From Lachnospiraceae bacterium (GTDB lineage Bacteria; Bacillota_A; Clostridia; Lachnospirales; Lachnospiraceae), in assembly GCA_017561985.1 (NCBI GenBank), contig JAFZAZ010000037.1, forward strand, positions 1 to 31,443: a stretch of 31,443 nt of DNA. The letters are read 5' to 3'. Below are positions 1 through 8,084 of the stretch, one piece after another. The position numbers and the translations under genes were made by a program. Under the pieces are notes generated by a model. The model was not told the DNA's origin, did no database searches, and saw nothing but the letters and a program-made list of their open reading frames with translations. The stretch's first letter is position 1; the number at the start of each line of letters is the position of its first letter.

Positions 1-2
1 AC

Positions 3-821
3 ACGATGCGCGTGGCGAGAGCGGCGTTGCACATGTGGGAGGAGCCGTGCCTGAGCGGAGAGAGAGGCTCCGGGGCAGTGTTCTTTGCGGGGTGTCCGCT
101 GCACTGCATTTTCTGCCAGAACGCTGCGATCAGCGGAGGAGACGTCGGGCGTGCGTACACGCCGGATGAGCTTGCGGCGGAGATGCTCCGTCTGCAGGAC
201 GAGGGTGCCGCGAATATCAATCTTGTGACGGCGGGCCAGTGGGCAACCGCGGTGCACGAGACGCTCGGGATCGCACGCGCAAAGGGGCTGAAGCTGCCGG
301 TCGTATGGAATTCGAGCGGCTACGAGACAGTCGAGACGCTTGAACTGCTGCGAGACGACATCGATGTGTTTCTTCCGGACTTAAAGTATGTGGACAGTGA
401 GCTTGCGAAGCATTTTTCGAACGCTGCGGACTACCCGGAGACGGCGAAGAGGGCGATCGCAAAGATGGTCGAGATCGCGGGGGAGCCTGCGTGGGATGCG
501 GAAGGGTACATGACGCGCGGTGTGATCGTGCGCGTGCTGGTGCTTCCGGGGCACCGCGAGGAGGCGTGCGACGTCATTTCGTACCTGCACGAAACCTACG
601 GCGACCGCATTTATATCAGCATTCTCAACCAGTACACGCCGCCCCGGCGGAAGCTCCCTTACCCGGAGCTCAACCGGCGTCTGACGAGGTACGAGTACGA
701 CAAGGTTGTGGAGTTTGCGAGGAGCCTTCCTGTGGAAAACGGTTTCATCCAGGTGGGCGCGACCGCTTCGGAAAGCTTTATCCCGGAATTTACTGTGGAA
801 TCTGTGGAATCCGAGCCGTGA
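3..821 (+). CDS. Radical SAM protein, PflX/pyruvate formate-lyase activase-like (5' partial)
   Basis: This is a radical SAM enzyme of the COG1313 (PflX) type, related to pyruvate formate-lyase activating enzymes; its substrate is unknown. The protein carries the cluster motif GCPLHCIFC (CX3CX2C), which binds the 4Fe-4S cluster that cleaves S-adenosylmethionine. It is followed by a TIM-barrel-like body with an NLVTAGQW segment, a DVFLPDLKY segment and a QYTPP motif near the end. The first ATG lies at position 6. In this family, however, the RVARAALH sequence is internal and preceded by a Cys-rich N-terminal segment (CxLCPRxC...CG). The reading frame is still open at the window edge, so the gene very probably starts upstream and is only 5'-truncated by the window. 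About 270 residues are visible and the stop is TGA. Family assignment is firm; the physiological role is not. Confidence 0.88.
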   Translation, partial: TMRVARAALHMWEEPCLSGERGSGAVFFAGCPLHCIFCQNAAISGGDVGRAYTPDELAAEMLRLQDEGAANINLVTAGQWATAVHETLGIARAKGLKLPVVWNSSGYETVETLELLRDDIDVFLPDLKYVDSELAKHFSNAADYPETAKRAIAKMVEIAGEPAWDAEGYMTRGVIVRVLVLPGHREEACDVISYLHETYGDRIYISILNQYTPPRRKLPYPELNRRLTRYEYDKVVEFARSLPVENGFIQVGATASESFIPEFTVESVESEP

Positions 822-824
822 GTC

Positions 825-853
825 TTTACTTTTTTGTTGATTCATGATACACT
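825..853 (+). promoter_or_regulatory. Candidate sigma-A promoter for the gene at 918
   Basis: TTTACT (825-830) and TACACT (848-853) are separated by 17 bases, and a TG dinucleotide one base before the -10 box gives an extended -10. It sits just after the radical SAM stop codon. The match is partial in the -35 box. Confidence 0.5.
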
Positions 854-884
854 AGGAAAGCCTGTGAAAGGGCGGAGATTATTA

Positions 885-905
885 TTCGTTCCGCGTTGGA
901 ACGAA
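885..905 (+). promoter_or_regulatory. Perfect hairpin directly before the ribosome binding site of the gene at 918
   Basis: TTCGTTCC (885-892) and GGAACGAA (898-905) form a perfect 8-bp stem with a 5-base loop. The Shine-Dalgarno sequence GGAGG (907-911) begins one base after the stem, so folding could affect ribosome access or protect the mRNA 5' region. The structure is seen; its role is inferred. Confidence 0.55.
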
Positions 906-917
906 CGGAGGTTAGCA

Positions 918-1883
918 ATGAGTATTGAGAGTAGACTCGCCGCAAAAAAGCGCAGTCTGAAAGCACGCAAGAAAGCAAAAATCAAGTCGGCGATGGAGTT
1001 GGCGTTGATCATCCTGATACCGGTTGTGATCCTGGTTGTGGTATTCCTTGTTCTTGACTACATGCAGTCCAAGATCAACGATTACAGCAAGTACATTACC
1101 AAGCAGGGAACCATCGAGGATTACGATATTTCGAAGGAGATCACGCTCCCCGATCTCGACAATATGGGTATCACCTACGACACCTTCCTTCCGACCGATA
1201 CAGCCATTGAGAGCCGCATCGTGAGCGAGATCAAGACCGCGGTCAAGGGTGAGGACGAGGACGACGAGACCGAAGAGCAGATCAAGGCCAAGTATCTGGC
1301 GAAGTTCACGGATGCGAACGTTGAGGAATTCTTCGGAGAGATGCTCGGCGACAAATACGCGCATACGACCGACGGTTATCGTCAGTATATCAAGGACCTG
1401 CTTCAGAAGAGCAATTACAACAATACGCTGGACACCAAGATCAGAGAATATCTTAATAACGGAACAACATTCAATTCGCTTCCCAAGAAGTTTGTGAAGA
1501 ACTGGGTTCAGATTTCCACGAACGAGGCCAAGGAATACTTTGAGAGCTTCAAGGAATACTACGGAGTTTCCTCCGTATATGAACTGTACGGCGGCAAGAA
1601 GGAGTTCAAGAAGGCGATGGAGGCGAGCGCTGAGGATACCGTTAAGTCCTACCTGTTGTATCTTGCGGTATATGAGAAGCTCGGTCTTTCCTACACGCAG
1701 GAAGGTTTAGACAAATACATCAACGAGCATTTCGTAACGGAGAGCAAATCCCGCGAGGACGCTGTTGAACTGTACGGTGAGCCTTACCTTCTGATGGGAT
1801 ACAAGATCCATATGGCAACCGACGCTCTGAAGGAGAAGGTTCCGGCACCGGAGGCTTCGGACGAAGAGAAGAAGGCAGAGTAA
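918..1883 (+). CDS. Membrane-anchored protein with trigger-factor-C-like C-terminal region
   Basis: The start is the ATG at 918, seven bases after GGAGG; an upstream in-frame ATG at 834 has no ribosome binding site and overlaps the promoter. The 321-residue product has a very basic N-terminus (about residues 6-25, rich in K and R), one strong membrane segment (about 28-50), then an acidic, charged exterior domain of about 270 residues. The C-terminal part (FKKAMEASAEDTVKSYLLY and following) resembles the helical chaperone domain of trigger factor and SurA-like proteins, with helices ending in a K/E-rich tail. Topology is probably N-in, C-out. It may be an extracytoplasmic chaperone-like protein; no catalytic motif was seen. 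A shorter protein of the same design lies at 13227. The fold assignment is by eye and only moderately sure. Confidence 0.72.
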   Translation: MSIESRLAAKKRSLKARKKAKIKSAMELALIILIPVVILVVVFLVLDYMQSKINDYSKYITKQGTIEDYDISKEITLPDLDNMGITYDTFLPTDTAIESRIVSEIKTAVKGEDEDDETEEQIKAKYLAKFTDANVEEFFGEMLGDKYAHTTDGYRQYIKDLLQKSNYNNTLDTKIREYLNNGTTFNSLPKKFVKNWVQISTNEAKEYFESFKEYYGVSSVYELYGGKKEFKKAMEASAEDTVKSYLLYLAVYEKLGLSYTQEGLDKYINEHFVTESKSREDAVELYGEPYLLMGYKIHMATDALKEKVPAPEASDEEKKAE

Positions 1884-1899
1884 ACAATGAGACATAGAA

Positions 1900-1935
1900 A
1901 AGAGGCTGCTGCAGCTGCAACAGCCTCTTTTTTTG
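1900..1935. terminator. Intrinsic terminator, probably bidirectional
   Basis: AGAGGCTG (1901-1908) pairs with CAGCCTCT (1921-1928). On the + strand this is followed by a run of eight T (1927-1934, overlapping the stem end). On the - strand the stem is followed by TTTTC. It lies between two convergent genes, so it can serve both. Confidence 0.82.
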
Positions 1936-1953
1936 TTTTGCGCAAAATGCCGA

Positions 1954-2775
1954 TCAATTGACCAGGCGGCACACAATGTACTCGATAAAGCCGACTTTCA
2001 GGGTTCCTGCGTAGATCAGATAGTAATTGTCGATCGCTGTGCCTGTCGTCAGATTATCGCCCTTCAGAAGCGTATCGGAAAGCGTCTTGCCGTCGACGAC
2101 GATTCCGTAGTAAGTCTCGCCGTCCTTCCGGAACGGAGCACCGATTATTGAATTCTCCGGAAGCTGGCAGAGGATGGTCACCGATTCTTCGACAGGCGAG
2201 TCTTCTTTGTTCAGAGAATGCCACGAGTCCGTCTCGGGGAAGAACTCATCACAAGGAGCTACCGATTTGGCCCTGTAAGCGGAAGTGATATCCCCAAGCT
2301 TCAAAGAGTCGGAGTCGAAGGAATAATTCAGAGCCCCTGTCGGACCCAACGGTGATATATTTAACGGCGATGTGACAATCGCGCTTGTCGTGGGGGCCGC
2401 GTCCTGCGAGAGATGGTCTTCGACGGAATCGGATTTCTTTGTGAGTCCCGGCAGCCTGATCACCAGGAAGATTGCCAGGATAACCGCCGCGACGCTGCCG
2501 CATGCAAAGCACAGGCGTCGTATGCGGGCAGGAGAGAACCGGGAGCCTCCCGAACGCTTCGGAACGTTCGCGGGGATTTCGGGTTCTGCAGGATTCACAG
2601 GAATTACAGTCTCCGGAGTGTTCACGGAAATCTCAGGCTCCGGAGTAACTGCTTTGGTCTGATCCGAGGCGTCGATCCGTGCGAGAATATCGGAGAGAAG
2701 ATCCGGCGCGGATTCTTTTGCGTATTCGGAGAAAGCCGCTTCCCACTGCGGCATTTTTTTGTTGTCATCGGTCAT
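1954..2775 (-). CDS. Probable anti-sigma factor (single-pass membrane protein)
   Basis: The 273-residue protein is encoded directly after the ECF sigma gene and overlaps it by 11 bases, with its own strong ribosome binding site (AAGGAGG, about 2783-2789). That arrangement is typical of a sigma/anti-sigma pair. The cytoplasmic N-terminal part (1-86) contains an APDLLSDILARID segment like the sigma-binding helix of many anti-sigma factors, then a Pro/Glu-rich linker (about 42-72) with VNTPE/VNPAEPE-like repeats. One membrane segment lies at about 87-108, followed by an exterior domain of about 165 residues ending in VCRLVN. No HxxxCxxC zinc motif is present, so it is not a ZAS-type anti-sigma factor. 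The role rests on context and topology; the exterior domain and its signal are unknown. Confidence 0.75.
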   Translation of the reverse strand: MTDDNKKMPQWEAAFSEYAKESAPDLLSDILARIDASDQTKAVTPEPEISVNTPETVIPVNPAEPEIPANVPKRSGGSRFSPARIRRLCFACGSVAAVILAIFLVIRLPGLTKKSDSVEDHLSQDAAPTTSAIVTSPLNISPLGPTGALNYSFDSDSLKLGDITSAYRAKSVAPCDEFFPETDSWHSLNKEDSPVEESVTILCQLPENSIIGAPFRKDGETYYGIVVDGKTLSDTLLKGDNLTTGTAIDNYYLIYAGTLKVGFIEYIVCRLVN

Positions 2776-3292
2776 ATCCGCACCTCCTTATCTTGTTGAT
2801 CGCTTCCCGGTAGATCCAGGCGACGGTTCCCTGCGGCTTGCCGGTTGCTTCCGCGATCTCGCGGAACGTCAGACCGAGCAGATGCTTCATGGAAACAATC
2901 TCCCGCTCCTGGGGGGTCATTCGGGCCAGCACTTCCTCGACGGCGAGCTCGTTGACGATCTCATTTTCCGAAGAGGGAACCGTGACGAGCTCCTCCTCGG
3001 CGGTGTCGATGGGGATCGTGCGGTTGTTCGCCCTCAGACGGTCGATCGCGCGGTTGCGTGCGATGGTGGCGAGATAGCCCTTGTGGCCGTTGCCGGGTTT
3101 GTATGCGGGCGGGGACTCCCACAGCTTCAGAAACATGTCCGCAGCGACGTCCTCGGCGTCTTCGCGCTGTCCGACCAGTGAGAAAATGATCTGATACAGG
3201 TACGCAAAATACTCGTGGTAGATGCGTGTCAGACCGTCCTGGCGACGTTCGCGGATTGCCGTAAGGCAGTCGTAAAACTCGCGGTCCGTCAT
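2765..3292 (-). CDS. ECF-type RNA polymerase sigma factor
   Basis: The start chosen is the ATG at 3292 (MTDREFYD), which has an AAGGGG ribosome binding site upstream; the longer frame to 3376 adds 28 basic residues without family support. The 175-residue protein has region 2 (YLYQIIFSLVGQREDAEDVA, then FLKLWE and GYLATIARNRAIDRLR, the -10 binding helices) and region 4 (LTPQ-type MTPQEREIVSMKHLLGLTFREIAEATGKPQGTVAWIYREA..., the -35 binding HTH). Length fits group 4 sigma factors. It is transcribed with the downstream anti-sigma gene and divergently from the ABC exporter operon, so the exporter may be part of its regulon, although no matching bipartite promoter was identified there. Confidence 0.92.
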   Translation of the reverse strand: MTDREFYDCLTAIRERRQDGLTRIYHEYFAYLYQIIFSLVGQREDAEDVAADMFLKLWESPPAYKPGNGHKGYLATIARNRAIDRLRANNRTIPIDTAEEELVTVPSSENEIVNELAVEEVLARMTPQEREIVSMKHLLGLTFREIAEATGKPQGTVAWIYREAINKIRRCGYDR

Positions 3293-3428
3293 GAAAGCCC
3301 CTTTCCCGAATGTGCGATTCGTTTTCGGACGAAAGCATTGTTTTTTCGCCCGTCTGACAGAGATACGAAACGACATCGTGTTTTTATGGAAAAAAACAAA
3401 TGTATTTTGTGCAAAATCCGTTTTGGAC

Positions 3429-3437
3429 AGTATAGCA
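3429..3437 (-). promoter_or_regulatory. Candidate extended -10 element for the sigma/anti-sigma operon
   Basis: Read on the minus strand the sequence is TGCTATACT, identical to the extended -10 of the strong promoter at 11310-11338. No good -35 box lies 17 bases further up. It would give a leader of roughly 130 bases before the sigma start codon. Confidence 0.35.
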
Positions 3438-3537
3438 CATAAAGTGTATCTCTATCTGCATGGAAAATCAAGAGCGTTTGCTATACGATACAGGAAGAAT
3501 CATAAGACCGTTCACGAGAATGAAACGAGGCGAAAAA

Positions 3538-5283
3538 ATGATACTGCACCAAATTCGCTGGCTGTGGTCCAACATGGACACAAAGCACCGCCGGCAGCAT
3601 GTGGCAGCGATGTGCATCAGTGTGGTTACATGCGCAATGCTGCTCGTGAACCCCGCACTTTCGAAGAGACTGATCGACGACGTCATCATGGCGGAAAATC
3701 CCGATCCCCTGTTGAAGATCCTTGCGGTCATGCTTGTCGTCAAGCTGCTGCGGGAGGGACTTCGCTACCTGATGATCGTGTTCCTCGAACTGGATTCCCA
3801 GCATATGCTCCTGCGTCTTCGCACCAACATGTTCACGAAGATGCAGTACAACGATATCCGGTTCTTTGACGAGCACCGCACGGGTGACCTGATGACGCGC
3901 ATGAGCGCCGACATCGACTGGTGCCGGCATTTTATGGCGTACATCTGCTACCGCATCGTCGACGCGGTGTGCACGTTCCTCTTTGCCGGGATATATCTCT
4001 TTACGACCAGCTGGAAGCTTACGCTGATCATGCTTTCCATCACGCCGATCCTGCTGGTGATCAGCAAGATCTTCTCCAAGCACGTCCGCCCGAAATTCGC
4101 AGCGATGCGCGAGCGCCTGTCCGAGATGAACACCGCGGCGCAGGAAAATATCGCGGGCAACCGCGTGGTCAAGGCGTTTGCGAGGGAAGAGTACGAGATG
4201 GAGCGCTTCGACGAGAGAAACCGCGCATTCCGCGAGAGCCATCTGCAGATCAACGAGATGTGGCTCAAGTTTTTCCCGATGATCGAGATACTGGCCAACG
4301 CGATGATGTTCGTTACGATCTTCGTCGGCGGCCTGTTTATCATAAACAATGAAATCTCGCCCGGCGACCTCGCTGTGTTTACCAGTCTGAGCTGGGCGCT
4401 CTCCAACCCGATGCGCGAGCTCGGCAACCTGATCAACGACCTTCAGAGATTTTCCACTTCCGCAGCGAAGGCAATGGAGCTGTTCACAAGCGAACCGTCT
4501 GTCGTGGATGCTGAGGACGCGGAAGATCATCCGGAGATGAACGGCGAGATCGAGTTTAGAAATGTATCGTTTGCCATCGGTGACAAGCCGATCCTTTCGG
4601 ACGTGAGTTTTGCGGTCAAGCCCGGCCAGACCGTCGCGGTGATGGGACCGACCGGAGGCGGCAAGACCACGCTGACCCGACTTCTCTCGCGCTTCTATGA
4701 CGTGACCGAGGGCGAGGTGCTCGTGGACGGCTGCGACGTTCGCAAGTGGAAGCTCTCGCAGCTTCGCGGCAACATCGGAACGGCGACGCAGGACGTATTC
4801 CTCTTCTCCGACACCGTCGAGGGCAACATCGCATTCGGCGACCAGGAACTCAGCAACGATGACGTTCACCGGTTCGCCAAGGCAGCGGCTGCGGCAGAGT
4901 TCATCGATCGTCTGCCTGAAGGGTACGACACGATCATCGGCGAGCGCGGCGTCGGTCTCTCGGGAGGCCAGCGGCAGCGTATCGCACTGGCGCGTGCGCT
5001 TGCAATCCGCCCCCGCATCCTCGTGATGGACGACACTACGTCCGCCGTGGACAGCGAGACCGAGACATACATCCAGCAGCAGCTTCGCAACCTGCCGTTT
5101 GAGTGCACCAAATTCATCATTGCACAGCGCGTATCCTCGATGCGCGACGCCGACCTGATCCTCGTTTTGAAGGACGGAAAGATTGTCGAGCGCGGCACGC
5201 ACCGCGAGCTTATCGCACAGCAGGGATATTATTGGCAGACATACTGTCTTCAGTACGGATTGACCGGAAAGGAGGCGGTGTGA
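3538..5283 (+). CDS. ABC exporter half-transporter, degenerate-site subunit
   Basis: The start is the ATG at 3538 behind GAGG; two in-frame starts further up (3460, 3520) lack good ribosome binding sites. The 581-residue protein has an N-terminal six-helix membrane domain (about 20-310) with an ABC exporter-type coupling region, and a C-terminal nucleotide-binding domain with Walker A GPTGGGKT (370-377), signature LSGGQ, and Walker B ILVMDD. The position of the catalytic glutamate is Asp (D499) and the switch histidine is Gln (Q530, in IIAQR). This is the pattern of the degenerate-site partner in heterodimeric exporters such as BmrC/BmrD and TM287/TM288. The partner gene follows after a single base. 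Substrate is unknown; multidrug or lipid export is usual for the type. Confidence 0.93.
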   Translation: MILHQIRWLWSNMDTKHRRQHVAAMCISVVTCAMLLVNPALSKRLIDDVIMAENPDPLLKILAVMLVVKLLREGLRYLMIVFLELDSQHMLLRLRTNMFTKMQYNDIRFFDEHRTGDLMTRMSADIDWCRHFMAYICYRIVDAVCTFLFAGIYLFTTSWKLTLIMLSITPILLVISKIFSKHVRPKFAAMRERLSEMNTAAQENIAGNRVVKAFAREEYEMERFDERNRAFRESHLQINEMWLKFFPMIEILANAMMFVTIFVGGLFIINNEISPGDLAVFTSLSWALSNPMRELGNLINDLQRFSTSAAKAMELFTSEPSVVDAEDAEDHPEMNGEIEFRNVSFAIGDKPILSDVSFAVKPGQTVAVMGPTGGGKTTLTRLLSRFYDVTEGEVLVDGCDVRKWKLSQLRGNIGTATQDVFLFSDTVEGNIAFGDQELSNDDVHRFAKAAAAAEFIDRLPEGYDTIIGERGVGLSGGQRQRIALARALAIRPRILVMDDTTSAVDSETETYIQQQLRNLPFECTKFIIAQRVSSMRDADLILVLKDGKIVERGTHRELIAQQGYYWQTYCLQYGLTGKEAV

Positions 5284-5284
5284 C

Positions 5285-7081
5285 ATGGCAAGAAATAAAT
5301 TTGACGTCGATGAACGTCTTGAGTCGCCGTTTCAGTGGAAACATCTGAAGCGCGCCGGAAAATACATCAGCCGTCACAAGTGGAAAATGATCCTCGCGCT
5401 CATCCTGAGCGCCCTCGGCAGCGTCGCGGTGTTGTACATCCCGAAGATCACGCAGAAGGTGCTCGATGAGGCGGTGCCGAACAAGGACACCGGGATGATC
5501 GGAAGAATGGCATTTTTCTTCGGCGGCATCATTTTGCTCAGCATCGTGCTCACGACAATCCGGTCGAGGATCATGGTGCACGTGAGCCAGAGCATCATTT
5601 TCGATATCCGCAGCGATCTGTTCGCGCACCTGCAGAAACTGCCGTTCTCGTATTACGACAGCCGGCCCGCGGGCAAGATCCTCGTGCGCGTCATCAACTA
5701 CGTGAACTCGGTATCGGATATCCTCTCCAACGGAATCATCAACATGATCCTGGAGATCATCAACATCATATTCATCGTGATCTTCATGTTCGCGACCGAG
5801 CCCCGGCTCGCGGCCGTGATCGTCGCGGGACTGCCGTTCTTCATTGCCATCATTCTGATCATCAAGCCGAGACAGCGGCGCGCATGGCAGAACCAGAGCA
5901 ACAAGAACAGCAACTACAACGCGTATCTCGCCGAGTCGATCGACGGTGTGCGCGTGAGTCAGTTGTTTGACCGCCAGGAGGTCAACATCGGCATTATGAA
6001 GCGCCTTGCGACCGCGTGCCGCTCGGCATGGCTTCGCGCCGTACTGATCAGCAACACCGTCTGGCTCTCGAGTGAGACGATGACGCAGATCGTGATGACA
6101 TTCCTCTATATCACGGGCGTATACTGGATGGGCGGAGCGATGGTATCGTTCGGCGTCATCCTCGCGATGGGACAGTACGCGAGCCGCTTCTGGCAGCCGA
6201 TCACGAACCTCGCGAACATCTACAATTCCTTCGTCAACAACATCGCATATCTCGAGCGAATTTTCGAGACGATGGACGAGCCGATCACGGTGGACGATAT
6301 TCCGGGCGCGGAGACGATGCCCGAGATCGACGGCGAGGTGGATTTCAAGGATGTCACGTTCGCTTACGAAGAGGGCATCAACGTGCTTGAGCATTTCGAC
6401 CTTCACGTGAAGGCAGGAGAGAGCGTGGCGCTCGTCGGACCGACCGGCGCGGGCAAGAGCACGATCATCAATCTGCTGTGCCGCTTCTACAACCTCAACG
6501 AGGGCAAGATACTGCTGCACGGCAAGGACGGAAGCACAAAGGACATCAGCGAGGTCACGCTGGCAAGCCTCCGCACGCAGCTCGGCATCATGCTTCAGGA
6601 CAGCTTCGTGTTCAACGGAACGCTTGCGGACAATATCCGCTACGGCAAGCTTGACGCGACCGACGAGGAGATCCGTGAGGCGGCGACGCGCGTTCGCGCC
6701 GACGACTTCATCCGGAAAATGCCGGACGGTTACCGGACGGAAATCCGCGAGCGCGGCAACAACCTCTCGCAGGGCGAGCGCCAGCTGATCGCGTTCGCGA
6801 GAACGCTGATCGCAGATCCGGCGATCCTGATCCTCGACGAGGCGACGTCCTCCATCGACACGCAGACCGAGCGGCTTCTGCAGGAGGGAATCCGTGAGAT
6901 GCTCAAGAACCGCACGAGCATTATCGTGGCGCATCGTCTGTCGACGATCAAAAACTGCGACCGCATCCTTTACATCAGCAACAAGGGCATCGCGGAGATG
7001 GGAAGCCACGACGAGCTGATGAAGAAGAAAGGCTTGTACTACCAGCTCTACATCGCGCAGGCGGAGGAGACGGTTGCATAA
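5285..7081 (+). CDS. ABC exporter half-transporter, consensus-ATPase subunit
   Basis: This 598-residue half-transporter begins one base after the stop of its partner, so the two are translationally linked. It has an N-terminal soluble stretch (about 1-30), six membrane helices (about 35-320) and a nucleotide-binding domain with Walker A GPTGAGKS (385-392), Walker B ILILDE with catalytic E519, and switch H550 in VAHRLST. Its signature motif is LSQGE (494-498) instead of LSGGQ. Because composite sites are formed from Walker motifs of one subunit and the signature of the other, this protein's Walker A/B would pair with the intact LSGGQ upstream subunit (active site), while its altered signature would complete the degenerate site. 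Together they should form one heterodimeric exporter. Confidence 0.93.
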   Translation: MARNKFDVDERLESPFQWKHLKRAGKYISRHKWKMILALILSALGSVAVLYIPKITQKVLDEAVPNKDTGMIGRMAFFFGGIILLSIVLTTIRSRIMVHVSQSIIFDIRSDLFAHLQKLPFSYYDSRPAGKILVRVINYVNSVSDILSNGIINMILEIINIIFIVIFMFATEPRLAAVIVAGLPFFIAIILIIKPRQRRAWQNQSNKNSNYNAYLAESIDGVRVSQLFDRQEVNIGIMKRLATACRSAWLRAVLISNTVWLSSETMTQIVMTFLYITGVYWMGGAMVSFGVILAMGQYASRFWQPITNLANIYNSFVNNIAYLERIFETMDEPITVDDIPGAETMPEIDGEVDFKDVTFAYEEGINVLEHFDLHVKAGESVALVGPTGAGKSTIINLLCRFYNLNEGKILLHGKDGSTKDISEVTLASLRTQLGIMLQDSFVFNGTLADNIRYGKLDATDEEIREAATRVRADDFIRKMPDGYRTEIRERGNNLSQGERQLIAFARTLIADPAILILDEATSSIDTQTERLLQEGIREMLKNRTSIIVAHRLSTIKNCDRILYISNKGIAEMGSHDELMKKKGLYYQLYIAQAEETVA

Positions 7082-7141
7082 TTTCGGGTTTTCATTTTGC
7101 CCGTCTTATTGTAAAATGTTGGGAAAGGCAGGAGAAGGTTT

Positions 7142-7894
7142 ATGTATAATGTCAGGGGAAAATGGGCGCTGATCACGGGCGCCGCGCGCGGCATCGGATT
7201 TTTGACGGCGCAGTTTATGGCTCGCCAGGGCTGCAATCTGATCCTTCACAGCAGAAGCCTCGAGCACACCGAGAAGGTGATGCGCGAGGTGAGAGCGTAC
7301 GGGGTGAATGCGTACGCGGTTGAGGCGGATCTTGCGGACCTCGACGCTGTGAAGCGCATGTGCGAGGAGATCGACGGACTCGAGGTTCCGGTCGATATCG
7401 TGCTGAACAATGCGGGACTTCAGATCGCGTACCGCAAGAACCATTTTTCAACGCCGGTCGAGGATTACACGGTGAGCTTCGCGGTCAACACGATCGCACC
7501 CGCGATGATCTGCTACCATTTTATGCCGAAAATGATCGAGCGCGGCAGCGGCCGCATCGTGAACACGACGAGCGGAATTGCGCTCGATGTGTGCCAGGCG
7601 GGATATTCCGCGAGCAAGGCGGCGCTCGACAAGATCACGATCGATCTCGGCTCGACCGTGCAGGGGACGGACGTCATGATCAACCTTGCCGATCCGGGCT
7701 GGTGCAGAACCGATCTCGGCGGACCCGGTGCACCGAACGCGCCGGAGAGCACGATCCCGGGCATCGTGGTAGGTGTGTTTGCCGACGACCGCAAGTCCGG
7801 CCGCATTCTGACGGCGCAGTCCTTTACGGGGATGACGCTCGAGGCGGCGGTCAGCAAGTGCGAGGCGACGTTCGACAGCCCTTACGCGATGTAG
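7142..7894 (+). CDS. Short-chain dehydrogenase/reductase (SDR)
   Basis: The 250-residue protein is a classical SDR. It has the cofactor motif TGAARGIG near residues 12-19, an NNAG motif, a catalytic serine (about S144) and the YxxxK motif YSASK (Y155, K159). R-containing segments after the first glycine-rich turn (HSRSLEH) suggest NADP preference, an inference only. The C-terminal PGWCRTDLGG segment is typical for SDRs. The substrate cannot be read from the sequence. It follows the ABC operon by 60 bases without a clear terminator, and is followed by the large gene-free stretch before the alcohol dehydrogenase. The ribosome binding site is AGGAGA, about seven bases before the ATG. Confidence 0.9.
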   Translation: MYNVRGKWALITGAARGIGFLTAQFMARQGCNLILHSRSLEHTEKVMREVRAYGVNAYAVEADLADLDAVKRMCEEIDGLEVPVDIVLNNAGLQIAYRKNHFSTPVEDYTVSFAVNTIAPAMICYHFMPKMIERGSGRIVNTTSGIALDVCQAGYSASKAALDKITIDLGSTVQGTDVMINLADPGWCRTDLGGPGAPNAPESTIPGIVVGVFADDRKSGRILTAQSFTGMTLEAAVSKCEATFDSPYAM

Positions 7895-7968
7895 GGGGGA
7901 CCAACGGCGAAGCGCCGGTGGGTTATGACATGGCAGAATCGCGCAGTATTTCCGCTCGTCAACTGCAC

Positions 7969-8084
7969 GGGGCATCTAAGCGCCCGGCGCAGACGCGTAG
8001 CGAAAGGCCGTTTCTGCGAAACTCGCTACGCTCAGACATCTTGAAACGGCCTTTACGCGTTCTTCCGCGCGCTAAGATGAGCCC
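7969..8084. repeat. Large nested inverted repeat in the gene-free stretch 7895-8321
   Basis: Several arms nest around one centre. The core is AAAGGCCGTTTC (8003-8014) with GAAACGGCCTTT (8043-8054). Next to it are ACGCGT at 7993-7998 and 8055-8060. The outer arms are CATCTAAGCGC (7973-7983) and GCGCTAAGATG (8069-8079), with one mismatch. In addition GCGTAGCG (7995-8002) pairs with CGCTACGC (8024-8031) inside the loop, an arrangement A-B-A'-B' that is mutually exclusive with part of the main stem or forms a pseudoknot. No credible ORF lies here. It may be an interspersed intergenic repeat, a small mobile palindrome or a structured RNA. Confidence 0.7.

Noticed and set aside
834..917. Extended N-terminus (28 residues) of the membrane protein at 918
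   Set aside because: No ribosome binding site at 834, overlap with the promoter and hairpin, and an excellent site before 918.
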